DNA from: Pseudomonas sp. Tri1
GTDB lineage: Bacteria; Pseudomonadota; Gammaproteobacteria; Pseudomonadales; Pseudomonadaceae
Assembly (NCBI RefSeq): GCF_017968885.1
Contig: NZ_CP072913.1
Location: 3,890,001-3,954,000 of the forward strand
DNA length: 64,000 bases
Reading direction: 5' to 3'
The translations under genes were made by a program, and so were the position numbers. Under the pieces are notes generated by a model. That model saw only the letters and a list, made by a program, of their open reading frames with translations. It searched no databases and was not told the DNA's origin. This document shows positions 1-9,484 of the stretch, piece by piece (position 1 is the first letter of the stretch; each line of letters starts with the position of its first letter).

Positions 1-180
1 ACGCGGGGCGTGGCGCAGTTCCATGAAGCCGTCGGCAATCAGCCAGGCCTTGGCGACCGCAACCGTCAATATGGCAATGGAGATCAACCCGGTGGCTGCG
101 ACCTGGCCCAGGGCTACGGTGGCGCTGCTCAACACCGCCAGCGCCAACCAACAAACGATCAGGACACGAGAAGCCGACAT
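1..180 (-). CDS. nirP: NirP/NorF-like small membrane protein, partial (3' end outside window)
   Basis: The complement opens with ATG at 178-180 and stays open for 60 codons to the window edge, so only the N-terminal part is visible. The protein begins MSASRVLIVCWLALAV and has two hydrophobic stretches (about residues 5-25 and 28-50) ending in the ADGFMELRHAP segment typical of the cytochrome-c-oxidase subunit IV-like NorF/NirP family. It starts 12 bases after the nirO stop and runs the same way, as in the P. aeruginosa nirQ-nirO-nirP order. Its role in nitric oxide reductase or nitrite reductase maturation is known only loosely for the family. In P. aeruginosa norCBD comes next, so those genes may lie just left of the window (inference). 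Confidence 0.75.
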   Translation of the reverse strand, partial: MSASRVLIVCWLALAVLSSATVALGQVAATGLISIAILTVAVAKAWLIADGFMELRHAPR

Positions 181-192
181 GGGTATTTCATC

Positions 193-777
193 TCAATCGA
201 GGATGTAGACCAATGGGAACAACAGCACCCAGACCATATCCACCATGTGCCAATACAGCACACCGGACTCCAGCCCGCTGTAGCGCTGCGAATCATAACG
301 ACGTCGCCGACAACCCTCGGCCAGCCAACCGAGGATCACCATGCCCAGCAGCACATGGAGGAAATGAAACGCGGTGAGGATCCAGTACAAGGTGAAGAAC
401 GTGTTGCGCTCCATGCCCAGGCCGCTCGCCAACAGATGGGCGTACTCGGTGAGCTTGATCCCCACGTAGCCACAGGCAAGCAACAACGCGACCGCTAAAA
501 ACAGCGCGCCTCGACCCGACCGATCTTGCCTGACCTGCTCTTGGGCCAGGGCGGCGAACAGCCCGGCGGTCAACAGGCTGAGGGTCATCGCCAGCCCCGT
601 GGAACGGTCCAGCAAATGCCGGCCTTCACTGAACATCTGCGGGTGCAGAGCCTGGGCGACAGCGAACGCCAGGATCAACAGCGCAAACACCGACAGCTCG
701 GCGAGGATGAAGAACCACATCGCCAAGTCCCCCGGCAAACGCCGGAGGGCGATAGCGGTTTCAGCCGAAGTGGACAT
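193..777 (-). CDS. nirO: NirO/NorE-like heme-copper oxidase subunit III family protein
   Basis: This is an integral membrane protein of about 194 residues with five hydrophobic segments, related to cytochrome c oxidase subunit III. It shows FILAELSVFALLI near the N-terminus and the FHFLHVLLGM and YWHMVDMVWVLLFP histidine-containing helices of that family. The start chosen is ATG at 775-777 (MSTSAETA). An alternative ATG at 784-786 adds three residues. Either start overlaps the end of nirQ, which implies translational coupling. In denitrifiers NorE/NirO proteins accompany nitric oxide reductase and support its activity; the exact biochemical role is not settled. The gene is part of the leftward nirQOP operon. 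Confidence 0.85.
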   Translation of the reverse strand: MSTSAETAIALRRLPGDLAMWFFILAELSVFALLILAFAVAQALHPQMFSEGRHLLDRSTGLAMTLSLLTAGLFAALAQEQVRQDRSGRGALFLAVALLLACGYVGIKLTEYAHLLASGLGMERNTFFTLYWILTAFHFLHVLLGMVILGWLAEGCRRRRYDSQRYSGLESGVLYWHMVDMVWVLLFPLVYILD

Positions 778-1564
778 CGACCACATCCATCAACGCGGCG
801 ACGGTCTGCGGGTCGTCACTCAACGGCTCGGCCAGGCAGGCCAGGCAAGCCTGGCGAGGGTCCATGCCGGAGCCGATCATGCGCGCGGCGAAGATAAGCA
901 GGCGCGTCGAGGCGACTTCCTCCAGGTCGTGCTGGTCGAGCCGGCGCAGCGCCTGCCCCAATCGCACCACCTGGGCCGCCAGGGCCAGGTCAACCCTCGC
1001 TTCACGGGCAACGATCCGTTCTTCATCGGCGACAGCCGGATAGCCAAAACGCATCGACACAAAACGCTGGCGGGTGCTGGGCTTCATGCCTTTGAGCAGG
1101 TTCTGGTAACCGGGGTTATACGACACCACCAGCATGAAGGACGACGGAGCCTGGAGCACCTCGCCCGTGCGCTCCAGGTACAACTGCCGCCGATCATCGG
1201 CCAACGGGTGCAGCACCACCGCCGTGTCCTGGCGCGCCTCGACCACCTCGTCCAGATAACAGATACCACCCTCGCGCACCGCCCGGGTCAATGGTCCGTC
1301 CTGCCACCAGGTGCCCTGGGCACCAATCAGGTGTCGGCCCACCAGATCGGCCGCACTCAGGTCATCGTGGCAGGCCACGGTGTACAGCGGCAGTTTCAGA
1401 CGGTGGGCCATGTGCTGGATGAAACGGGTCTTGCCACAGCCAGTGGGGCCTTTGATCAGCACCGGCATGCCGTGATGCCAAGCCTGTTCGAACAGCGCCT
1501 GTTCGTTGTCCTGGGGTTGATAGAAGGGTTCGTCCGGGTGCTGCAGGGTATGGAGAGTGTTCAT
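761..1564 (-). CDS. nirQ: NirQ/NorQ MoxR-type AAA+ ATPase for denitrification enzymes
   Basis: The 267-residue protein is an AAA+ ATPase of the NorQ/NirQ branch of the MoxR family, which works with a VWA protein (NorD) to activate nitric oxide reductase. The Walker A motif GPTGCGKT is at residues 39-46 and the Walker B motif ICYLDE at about 101-106. The length is close to the family's usual 260-270. The ATG start at 1562-1564 lies 197 bases from the divergent nirS start, and the gap contains an ANR/DNR-type box that could serve both directions. The overlap with nirO downstream supports an operon. No VWA partner is in the visible part; norD would be expected to the left. Confidence 0.93.
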   Translation of the reverse strand: MNTLHTLQHPDEPFYQPQDNEQALFEQAWHHGMPVLIKGPTGCGKTRFIQHMAHRLKLPLYTVACHDDLSAADLVGRHLIGAQGTWWQDGPLTRAVREGGICYLDEVVEARQDTAVVLHPLADDRRQLYLERTGEVLQAPSSFMLVVSYNPGYQNLLKGMKPSTRQRFVSMRFGYPAVADEERIVAREARVDLALAAQVVRLGQALRRLDQHDLEEVASTRLLIFAARMIGSGMDPRQACLACLAEPLSDDPQTVAALMDVVDVHFG

Positions 1565-1566
1565 GA

Positions 1567-3441
<1,875 letters not shown>

Positions 3442-3465
3442 GCCCCATCAATAAGAGGAAAAACC

Positions 3466-3777
3466 ATGAAGCCTATTCTGATTGCCTTGGCCCTGACCGC
3501 CGTATCCAGCCTGCAACCGGCGCTGGCACAAGACGGCCCGACGCTGTTCAAGAGCAAGCCCTGTGCGGCCTGCCACTCCATCGATACCAAGGTGGTTGGC
3601 CCGGCGCTCAAGGACGTGGCGGCGAAAAACGCCGGCGTCGCCGGAGCGCAAGAACTGCTCGCCAAACACATCAAGGAGGGTACGCAAGGCAACTGGGGAC
3701 CGATGCCGATGCCGGCCAACCCCGTGACTGAAGAAGAAGCCAAGACCCTGGCTGCGTGGGTCTTGACCCTTAAATAA
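3466..3777 (+). CDS. nirM: Cytochrome c551 NirM, electron donor to NirS
   Basis: This small periplasmic monoheme cytochrome of 103 residues carries electrons to NirS. The signal peptide ends after PALA (about residue 21). The heme motif CAACH is at residues 33-37 and the probable axial methionine is M80 in NWGPMPMP, a classic c551/c8 pattern. It lies 24 bases after nirS and has a purine-rich site (AGAGGAAA) before the ATG, so it is probably co-transcribed with nirS. A REP pair separates it from nirC. Confidence 0.97.
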   Translation: MKPILIALALTAVSSLQPALAQDGPTLFKSKPCAACHSIDTKVVGPALKDVAAKNAGVAGAQELLAKHIKEGTQGNWGPMPMPANPVTEEEAKTLAAWVLTLK

Positions 3778-3798
3778 CTTTGACTGAGAGCATCTCCC

Positions 3799-3917
3799 TG
3801 TGGCGAGGGATTTATGTGGGAGCAAAGCTTGCTCGCGAAACAGGCGCCTTGATCCCTGAAAGACCGCATCGCACCCATCGCGGGCAAGCCTTGCTCCCAC
3901 ATAAACCCCTCGCCACA
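3799..3917. repeat. REP pair (inverted) between nirM and nirC
   Basis: Two REP sequences face each other: TGTGGCGAGGGATTTATGTG followed by GGAGCAAAGCTTGCTCGCG on the left, and their imperfect complement ending CCCCTCGCCACA on the right. The outer stem is about 15 bases. It fills most of the 180-base nirM-nirC gap. Such pairs can form long hairpins in mRNA and may set the ratio of nirSM to the downstream heme d1 genes (inference). Confidence 0.85.
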
Positions 3918-3957
3918 AAAGCTGCGCTCGACTTTATTTCTTGATCAGGAGGACGTC

Positions 3958-4287
3958 ATGGAACGACACAGCGCTGCAACCTTGATGACCACCCTCCTCT
4001 TTGTTTTCTCCTCCTGTGTGCTGGCCGCTCCCGACCACCAGCGCCAGGTGCAACTGCAACACCTGTTGGACCAGGATTGTGGCGCCTGCCACGGCCTGTA
4101 CATGACCGGCGGCCTGGGTCCCCCCCTGACCCGTGATGCCCTGGCCGGAAAATCCCGCGACAGCCTCATCGCCACCGTCACGCTGGGACGGCCAGGCAGC
4201 GCCATGCCCGGTTGGGCACCGTTGCTCGACCCCGACGATATCCGCTGGCTGGTGGACCGGCTCCTTCAAGGAAAACCCGCCTCATGA
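3958..4287 (+). CDS. nirC: Cytochrome c55X NirC
   Basis: The 109-residue periplasmic monoheme cytochrome has a signal peptide ending near VLAAP (about residue 24), the heme motif CGACH at residues 41-45, and a probable methionine ligand in GSAMPGW near residue 83. NirC is a family member in nir clusters, reported to donate electrons to NirS and/or to act in heme d1 maturation. RBS AGGAGG lies at 3947-3952. Its stop overlaps the nirF start by four bases (ATGA), so the pair is coupled. Confidence 0.94.
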   Translation: MERHSAATLMTTLLFVFSSCVLAAPDHQRQVQLQHLLDQDCGACHGLYMTGGLGPPLTRDALAGKSRDSLIATVTLGRPGSAMPGWAPLLDPDDIRWLVDRLLQGKPAS

Positions 4288-5462
4288 TCCGTTCTCTGTT
4301 GTCCTTCACAGCCATCGCCCTGCTGCTCTCGGCTTGCGCCCAGACACCGTTGCGCGGCACCGGCGACCTGGGCGTGGTGGTGGAGCGCGCCACCGGTAGC
4401 CTGCAAATCATCGAGAGCGACACCCGCACCGCCCTCGCCCGCGTTGAAGGACTGGGCGACCTGTCCCACGCCTCGGTGGTGTTCTCCCGTGACCAGCGCT
4501 ACGCCTATGTGTTCGGCCGTGATGGTGGCTTGAGCAAGGTCGACCTGCTGACCGCGCACATCGACCGGCGCATCATCCAGGGCGGCAACAGCATCGGTGG
4601 CGCGATCAGCCAGGACGGCAAGCTGATCGCGGTGTCCAACTACGAGCCCGGTGGCGTCAAGGTGTTCGACGCCCAGACCCTGGACCAGGTCGCCGACATT
4701 CCGGCCACGCCCCTGCCCGACGGCAAGAAACGTTCGCGAGTGGTGGGTCTGGTGGACGCCCCCGGACAACGCTTTGTGTTCAGCCTGTTCGATACAGGCG
4801 AAATCTGGATCGCCGACTTCAGCCAGGGCCATACACCGCGCATCGAACGTTTCACCGCCATCGGCCAACAACCCTATGACGCCCTGATCACCCCCGACGG
4901 GCGCTACTACATGGCTGGGCTGTTCGGTGAAGACGGCATGGCGCAACTCGATCTCTGGCACCCGCAGCGCGGGGTAAAACGGGTACTGGGGCATTACGGG
5001 CGCGGCGAGGCCCGCCTCCCGGTGTACAAGATGCCCCATCTGGAAGGCTGGGCCCTGGCTGACCAACAGGCCTTCGTGCCCGCCGTCGGCCATCATCAGG
5101 TGTTGGTGATGAACACTCGCACCTGGCAGCCGACCGACGCCATCGCCGTGGCCGGACAACCAGTGTTTGTCACGGCGCGGCCGGACGGTCGCCAGTTGTG
5201 GGTCAACTTCGCCTACCCGGACAACGATCGGGTGCAGGTCATTGATACCCAGACCCACGCCATCGTCGCCGACCTGCGGCCCGGTCCCGCAGTGCTGCAC
5301 ATGGAATTCACCGCCCGCGGTGACCAGCTCTGGTTGTCCACCCGCGATGGCGGTGAGGTACAGGCTTGGGACCCCTATCGGCTCGAACGCCTGAGCAGCC
5401 TGCCGGCCCTGAGCCCCAGTGGCATTTTCTTCAGCAGCCGCGCGCACAAGCCGGGGTACTGA
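4284..5462 (+). CDS. nirF: NirF, heme d1 biosynthesis dehydrogenase (lipoprotein)
   Basis: NirF is a d1-domain-like propeller protein needed for heme d1 synthesis in the periplasm. I start it at ATG 4284, giving 392 residues, rather than at the earlier in-frame codon at 4212, because this start overlaps the nirC stop by four bases and gives a proper signal. The first 20 residues form a lipoprotein signal with LLLSAC placing the lipid-accepting cysteine at residue 18. The remainder resembles the NirS d1 domain but without a c-heme motif. NirF and NirN both bind d1-type hemes in the characterised systems. It is followed two bases later by nirD. Confidence 0.95.
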   Translation: MIRSLLSFTAIALLLSACAQTPLRGTGDLGVVVERATGSLQIIESDTRTALARVEGLGDLSHASVVFSRDQRYAYVFGRDGGLSKVDLLTAHIDRRIIQGGNSIGGAISQDGKLIAVSNYEPGGVKVFDAQTLDQVADIPATPLPDGKKRSRVVGLVDAPGQRFVFSLFDTGEIWIADFSQGHTPRIERFTAIGQQPYDALITPDGRYYMAGLFGEDGMAQLDLWHPQRGVKRVLGHYGRGEARLPVYKMPHLEGWALADQQAFVPAVGHHQVLVMNTRTWQPTDAIAVAGQPVFVTARPDGRQLWVNFAYPDNDRVQVIDTQTHAIVADLRPGPAVLHMEFTARGDQLWLSTRDGGEVQAWDPYRLERLSSLPALSPSGIFFSSRAHKPGY

Positions 5463-5464
5463 CC

Positions 5465-5923
5465 ATGACATCGAGCTCACTGGCCCGGCGCCTGATCGAT
5501 CAATTCCAGCATGGCCTGCCGCTGTGCGCCGAACCCTATCGGGCCATGGCCGACGCCCTGGGCTGCAGCGAAGTCCAGGTGCTCGAATGCCTGCAACACC
5601 TGCAAGTGGCCGGCACCTTGTCGCGAGTCGGCCCGGTGTTCGAACACACCCGGGCCGGTGCCAGTACCCTCGCGGCCCTGGCGGTGCCCGAAGACCGTTT
5701 GCACCAGGTCGCCGCGCGCGTCAGCCAATACCCGGAAGTCAATCACAACTACGCCCGGGAACACCGCTACAACCTGTGGTTCGTGTTGACTGGCCCCAAC
5801 CGCGCGCACCTGGAAAAGATTCTCCAGGAGCTGGAAAACGACACCGGCCTCACACCGCTGGACCTGCCCATGCTGACCGCCTACCGCATCGACCTGGGCT
5901 TTGCCCTGGAGACCACCCCATGA
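5465..5923 (+). CDS. nirD: NirD, siroheme decarboxylase subunit
   Basis: This 152-residue cytoplasmic protein is one of four related AsnC/Lrp-like subunits (NirD, L, G, H) that decarboxylate siroheme to didecarboxysiroheme on the route to heme d1. It has an N-terminal helix-turn-helix-like part and the conserved HNYAREHRYNLWFV segment with its histidines. I start at ATG 5465, just after the nirF stop. The end overlaps nirL by four bases. In some species nirD and nirL are fused; here they are separate, as in P. aeruginosa. Confidence 0.93.
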   Translation: MTSSSLARRLIDQFQHGLPLCAEPYRAMADALGCSEVQVLECLQHLQVAGTLSRVGPVFEHTRAGASTLAALAVPEDRLHQVAARVSQYPEVNHNYAREHRYNLWFVLTGPNRAHLEKILQELENDTGLTPLDLPMLTAYRIDLGFALETTP

Positions 5924-6432
5924 AAACCCTCTTGAGCGAGCAACAGTCGTTGGCGCTGCGCCGTCACCTGGAAATCGGCCTGCCCCTCACATCACGGCCC
6001 TTCCACACCCTGGCTGAACAGCTCGAGGTCAGCGAACAACAAGTACTCGACCAAGTGCAGCATTGGCACGAGCAGGGTCTGTTCCGTCGTGTCGGCCTGG
6101 TGGTCAACCATCGCGCATTGGGTTTCGCCGCCAACGCCATGCTGGTGCTGGATGTGCCGGATGCCCTGGTCGATGAGGTCGGTCGCCGCCTGGGCCAGGC
6201 ACCGGGCATCAGCCTTTGCTACCAACGGCCACGACGCCTGCCCCAGTGGCAATACAACCTGTTCTGCATGATCCACGGTCGTCAGCGTGATCGTGTGGAA
6301 GCCCAGGTCCAGGCGTTGCTGGAAGAGCATTTGCTCGACGATCTGCCCCGCCAGTTGCTGTTCAGCACCCATCTGTTCAAGCAATGCGGCGGGCGCTTCG
6401 CGCCACCGGCCGGAGCGCGCATCGATGGATGA
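5920..6432 (+). CDS. nirL: NirL, siroheme decarboxylase subunit
   Basis: The 170-residue protein is the partner subunit of NirD in siroheme decarboxylation. It contains the CYQRPRRLPQWQYNLFCM motif followed by IHGR, characteristic of the NirL/NirH half of the family, and an AsnC-like fold. The ATG at 5920 overlaps the nirD stop, and its own stop overlaps nirG by eight bases, so translation of the whole D-L-G-H run is probably coupled. Confidence 0.93.
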   Translation: MKTLLSEQQSLALRRHLEIGLPLTSRPFHTLAEQLEVSEQQVLDQVQHWHEQGLFRRVGLVVNHRALGFAANAMLVLDVPDALVDEVGRRLGQAPGISLCYQRPRRLPQWQYNLFCMIHGRQRDRVEAQVQALLEEHLLDDLPRQLLFSTHLFKQCGGRFAPPAGARIDG

Positions 6433-6868
6433 CCTCGACCGTCGCCTGATCAACCGCCTGCAACTGGGCCTGCCGCTGGTGCGGCATCCCTGGCAGGCCC
6501 TGGCCCGCGAACTGGATAGCAACAGCAGCGAATTGCTCGACCGCCTGCACGAACTGCTCAACGACGGCGTACTCACCCGCTTCGGCCCGATGTTCGACAT
6601 CGATCGCCTGGGCGGTGCCTTCACCCTGGCGGCGCTGGCGGTGCCCGAGCCGCGTTTCGAGACCACCGCCGAGTTGCTTGGGGCCATGCCCGAGGTGGCC
6701 CACAACTACCGCCGCGAACACACCTGGAACATGTGGTTCGTCCTCGCCTGCCCCAGCGAGCAAGCCATCACCGACACCCTGACACGCATCGAGCATCTGA
6801 CCGGCCTGGTGCCGCTGAACCTGCCCAAAGAGGAGACCTACCATGTCGGCCTGTATTTCCCCGTCTGA
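6425..6868 (+). CDS. nirG: NirG, siroheme decarboxylase subunit
   Basis: The 147-residue AsnC/Lrp-like subunit has the same layout as NirD, with the AHNYRREHTWNMWFV motif near residue 100. I take ATG 6425 (MDDLDRRL) because it overlaps the nirL stop and gives the usual family length. It acts with NirH in heme d1 synthesis; genetics in related species show that all four subunits are present in many but not all denitrifiers. Its end overlaps nirH by 26 bases. Confidence 0.93.
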   Translation: MDDLDRRLINRLQLGLPLVRHPWQALARELDSNSSELLDRLHELLNDGVLTRFGPMFDIDRLGGAFTLAALAVPEPRFETTAELLGAMPEVAHNYRREHTWNMWFVLACPSEQAITDTLTRIEHLTGLVPLNLPKEETYHVGLYFPV

Positions 6869-7379
6869 GGCCTCACTGCAAGTGCCGTCGTCACAGGATG
6901 AAACGCCCCTGGCGCTACGGCTAGTGGAACTGACCCAGGCCGGCCTGCCCTTGCTCGAAGATCCCTGGGCCTGGCTCGCGGAGCAACTGGGGCTGAGCGT
7001 GGAATCCACTCTCGATTTGCTCAAGCGCCTGCAGGCCGAGGGGGCGATCCGTCGTATTGCCGCCGTGCCCAATCACTATCGCCTGGGTTATCGCCACAAC
7101 GGCATGACTGTCTGGGACGTGCGCGATACCGACATCTCGCGCCTCGGTGCCCTGCTGGGTGCGCAGCCTTTTGTCAGCCATTGCTACCGGCGTCCGCGCC
7201 GCCCCCACTGGCGCTACAACCTGTTCGCCATGGTCCACGGCCGCAGCCGCGAAGAAATCGACAGCTACCGCGAGCACCTGCGCTACCTGCTGGGTGACGC
7301 CTGTGCCGCCGACGACATGCTGGTGAGCAGCCGCATCCTGAAAAAAACCGGCCTGCGCCTGTCGCCCACCTTGGGCTGA
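6843..7379 (+). CDS. nirH: NirH, siroheme decarboxylase subunit
   Basis: The 178-residue protein is the NirL-type paralogue with CYRRPRRPHWRYNLFAM followed by VHGR. The ATG at 6843 has GAGGAG seven bases upstream. The first 20 or so residues look poorly conserved, a common feature of this subunit. It overlaps nirG and is followed by nirJ after 28 bases. Confidence 0.92.
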   Translation: MSACISPSEASLQVPSSQDETPLALRLVELTQAGLPLLEDPWAWLAEQLGLSVESTLDLLKRLQAEGAIRRIAAVPNHYRLGYRHNGMTVWDVRDTDISRLGALLGAQPFVSHCYRRPRRPHWRYNLFAMVHGRSREEIDSYREHLRYLLGDACAADDMLVSSRILKKTGLRLSPTLG

Positions 7380-7407
7380 ACCCACACGCCGACCGAAGGA
7401 GCGCCTT

Positions 7408-8604
7408 ATGTTGAGGATCAGCCACTACCTGCGAGCCCTGGCCGGCCAATGCCCCGCCCCACGCGTCGCGCCACCGGGCAGCAGCCGCCCGCCCGTGGTG
7501 ATATGGAACCTGCTCAGGCGCTGCAACCTGACCTGCAAGCACTGCTATGCCACGTCCGCCGACAGCGTGTTTCGCGATGAACTGGACACGGCGGCGGCGC
7601 TGCAGGTCATCGACGACCTGCATGACGCCGGCGTGCGCGTGCTGATCCTGTCCGGTGGCGAACCGTTGCTGCGCGAGGATCTGTTCCAGCTCAGCGCCTA
7701 TGCCCGCGACAAAGGTTTTTTCCTCGCCCTGTCCACCAACGGCACGCTGATCAACGCGTCCAACATCGAACAGATTGCCGCGGCGAACTTCGATTACGTG
7801 GGCATCAGCATCGATGGCCTGGAAGCCACCCACGATGAGTTCCGGCAACTCAAGGGCAGTTTCGCCAGTTCCATGGCGGCCATCCGGCTCTGCCGTGAGC
7901 AAGGGATCCGCGTCGGATTGCGCACCACCCTCACCCAGCAAAACCATACCCAGTTGCCACGCCTGCTGGACTTGATGACTGAATACGACGTACAGAAATT
8001 CTACCTGTCGCACCTCAACTACAGCGGCCGGGGCAAGCGTAGCCGCAAGCTCGACGCCCAGCAGCAGATGAGCCGCGAAGCAATGACGCTGATTTTCGAA
8101 CGGGCCTGGCGCGACATCGAGCAGGGTCGCGACAGTGACTTCGTCAGCGGCAACAACGACGCCGATGCGATCCTGCTGCTGCAATGGGTAGCCCGACGCC
8201 GGCCCCAGCACCACACCGCTCTGGAGCAGATGCTGCGGGCCTGGGGCGGCAACGCTTCAGGCAGCGGCATCGCCAACATCGACAACACGGGCGAGGTCCA
8301 TCCCGACACTTATTGGTGGCAGCACTCGGTGGGCAACGTCCGCCAGACGCCGTTCAAGACCCTCTGGCTCGAGCGTCCCGATGCGCTGCTGCTGAAACTG
8401 CGTGAGCACCCACGGGCCGTGAGCGGTCGCTGCGGCCAATGTCGTTGGCTGGCGATCTGCAATGGCAACACCCGCACCCGCGCCTGGGCCGACGGCGACC
8501 TGTGGGGCCAGGACCCGGGCTGCCACCTCAGCGATGAAGAAATTGGTGTGCACGCGATCCCCAGCGTCGTGATTCCCAGCGCTGCGTTGCCCTGCGCTCG
8601 ATAA
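7408..8604 (+). CDS. nirJ: NirJ, radical SAM heme d1 biosynthesis protein
   Basis: NirJ is a radical S-adenosylmethionine enzyme that removes the propionate side chains of didecarboxysiroheme during heme d1 synthesis. The 398-residue protein has the radical SAM cysteine motif CNLTCKHC (C39, C43, C46), the SAM-binding SGGEPLL segment, and a cysteine-rich SPASM-like C-terminus (CGQCRWLAIC and a later C in DPGCHLS) that probably holds an auxiliary Fe-S cluster. RBS GAAGGAG precedes the ATG. The last 15 or so residues (AIPSVVIPSAALPCAR) are likely a variable tail. Confidence 0.96.
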   Translation: MLRISHYLRALAGQCPAPRVAPPGSSRPPVVIWNLLRRCNLTCKHCYATSADSVFRDELDTAAALQVIDDLHDAGVRVLILSGGEPLLREDLFQLSAYARDKGFFLALSTNGTLINASNIEQIAAANFDYVGISIDGLEATHDEFRQLKGSFASSMAAIRLCREQGIRVGLRTTLTQQNHTQLPRLLDLMTEYDVQKFYLSHLNYSGRGKRSRKLDAQQQMSREAMTLIFERAWRDIEQGRDSDFVSGNNDADAILLLQWVARRRPQHHTALEQMLRAWGGNASGSGIANIDNTGEVHPDTYWWQHSVGNVRQTPFKTLWLERPDALLLKLREHPRAVSGRCGQCRWLAICNGNTRTRAWADGDLWGQDPGCHLSDEEIGVHAIPSVVIPSAALPCAR

Positions 8605-8641
8605 CCCAATGGCGAACCTGATGCCGAACCAAGGAAGTCCC

Positions 8642-9484
8642 ATGCCAGCCCCTCTCGTTTTGCCCGCTGCCCTGCAATCGACCCTCAGACCGGGGGAAGT
8701 CGCCCTGATCGGCGCCGGTCCCGGTGACCCGGGCCTGCTGACCTTGCGCGCCTGGAGCCTGTTGATGCAGGCCGACGCGGTGGTCTACGACCGTTTGATC
8801 AGTTCGCAGCTGCTGAGCCTGATCCCGCTGACGTGCGCCCGCCACTATGTTGGCAAGGCTGCCGGTTGCCACAGCCTGCCTCAGGCACAGATCAACGAGT
8901 TGCTGGCCGACCTCGCCGACCAGGGGCAACGGGTGATCCGGCTCAAGGGCGGCGACCCGTTCATTTTCGGCCGTGGCGCCGAAGAGCTGGAGTACTTGCT
9001 GGCCCGTGGCATCGATTGCCAGGTGGTGCCCGGCATCACCGCCGCAGCCGGTTGCAGTGCCTACGCCGGCATCCCGCTGACCCATCGCGACCTGGTCAAT
9101 TCCTGCCGGTTCATCACCGGCCACTTGCAACGCGAAGGCGATCTGAGCCTGCCATGGCAAAGTCTGGCGGACGACAGCCAGACCCTGGTGTTCTACATGG
9201 GGCTGTCGAACCTGGGCACCATTGCTGCGCGGCTGATGGAAGCAGGCCTTGCGGCCGATACGCCGGCGGCGTTGATCAGCAACGGCACCCGCCCCGACCA
9301 GCAGGTCCTGCGTGGCACGCTCCAGCAATTACCGGACATGGCACTGGCATGCACCGAAGGCCTGCCGACCCTGACCGTGATCGGCAAGGTGGTGGGTTTG
9401 TTCGCCCATCAAGCACTGCAACATCCCGCACGGCTTCACGCCGTCATCCAGCTCCAACCTGGCGTCTCGAAGGTGGCGTCATGA
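8642..9484 (+). CDS. nirE: NirE, uroporphyrinogen III C-methyltransferase
   Basis: NirE uses S-adenosylmethionine to make precorrin-2 from uroporphyrinogen III, the first committed step toward siroheme and heme d1. The 280-residue protein has the GAGPGDPGLLTLRA loop, the YVGKAAG segment and the LKGGDPFIFGRG motif of the SUMT family. I prefer ATG 8642 because AAGGAAG lies seven bases upstream; an upstream in-frame ATG at 8609 would add 11 residues. Its stop overlaps the nirN start by four bases. Confidence 0.95.
   Translation: MPAPLVLPAALQSTLRPGEVALIGAGPGDPGLLTLRAWSLLMQADAVVYDRLISSQLLSLIPLTCARHYVGKAAGCHSLPQAQINELLADLADQGQRVIRLKGGDPFIFGRGAEELEYLLARGIDCQVVPGITAAAGCSAYAGIPLTHRDLVNSCRFITGHLQREGDLSLPWQSLADDSQTLVFYMGLSNLGTIAARLMEAGLAADTPAALISNGTRPDQQVLRGTLQQLPDMALACTEGLPTLTVIGKVVGLFAHQALQHPARLHAVIQLQPGVSKVAS

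Noticed and set aside
4212..4283. Extended N-terminus for nirF
   Set aside because: The added residues overlap nirC and hide the lipoprotein signal; the ATG at 4284 overlaps the nirC stop as in the rest of the operon.
8833..9480. A long upstream extension of the nirN frame over nirE
   Set aside because: It is a shadow of nirE; the nirN signal peptide begins at ATG 9481.
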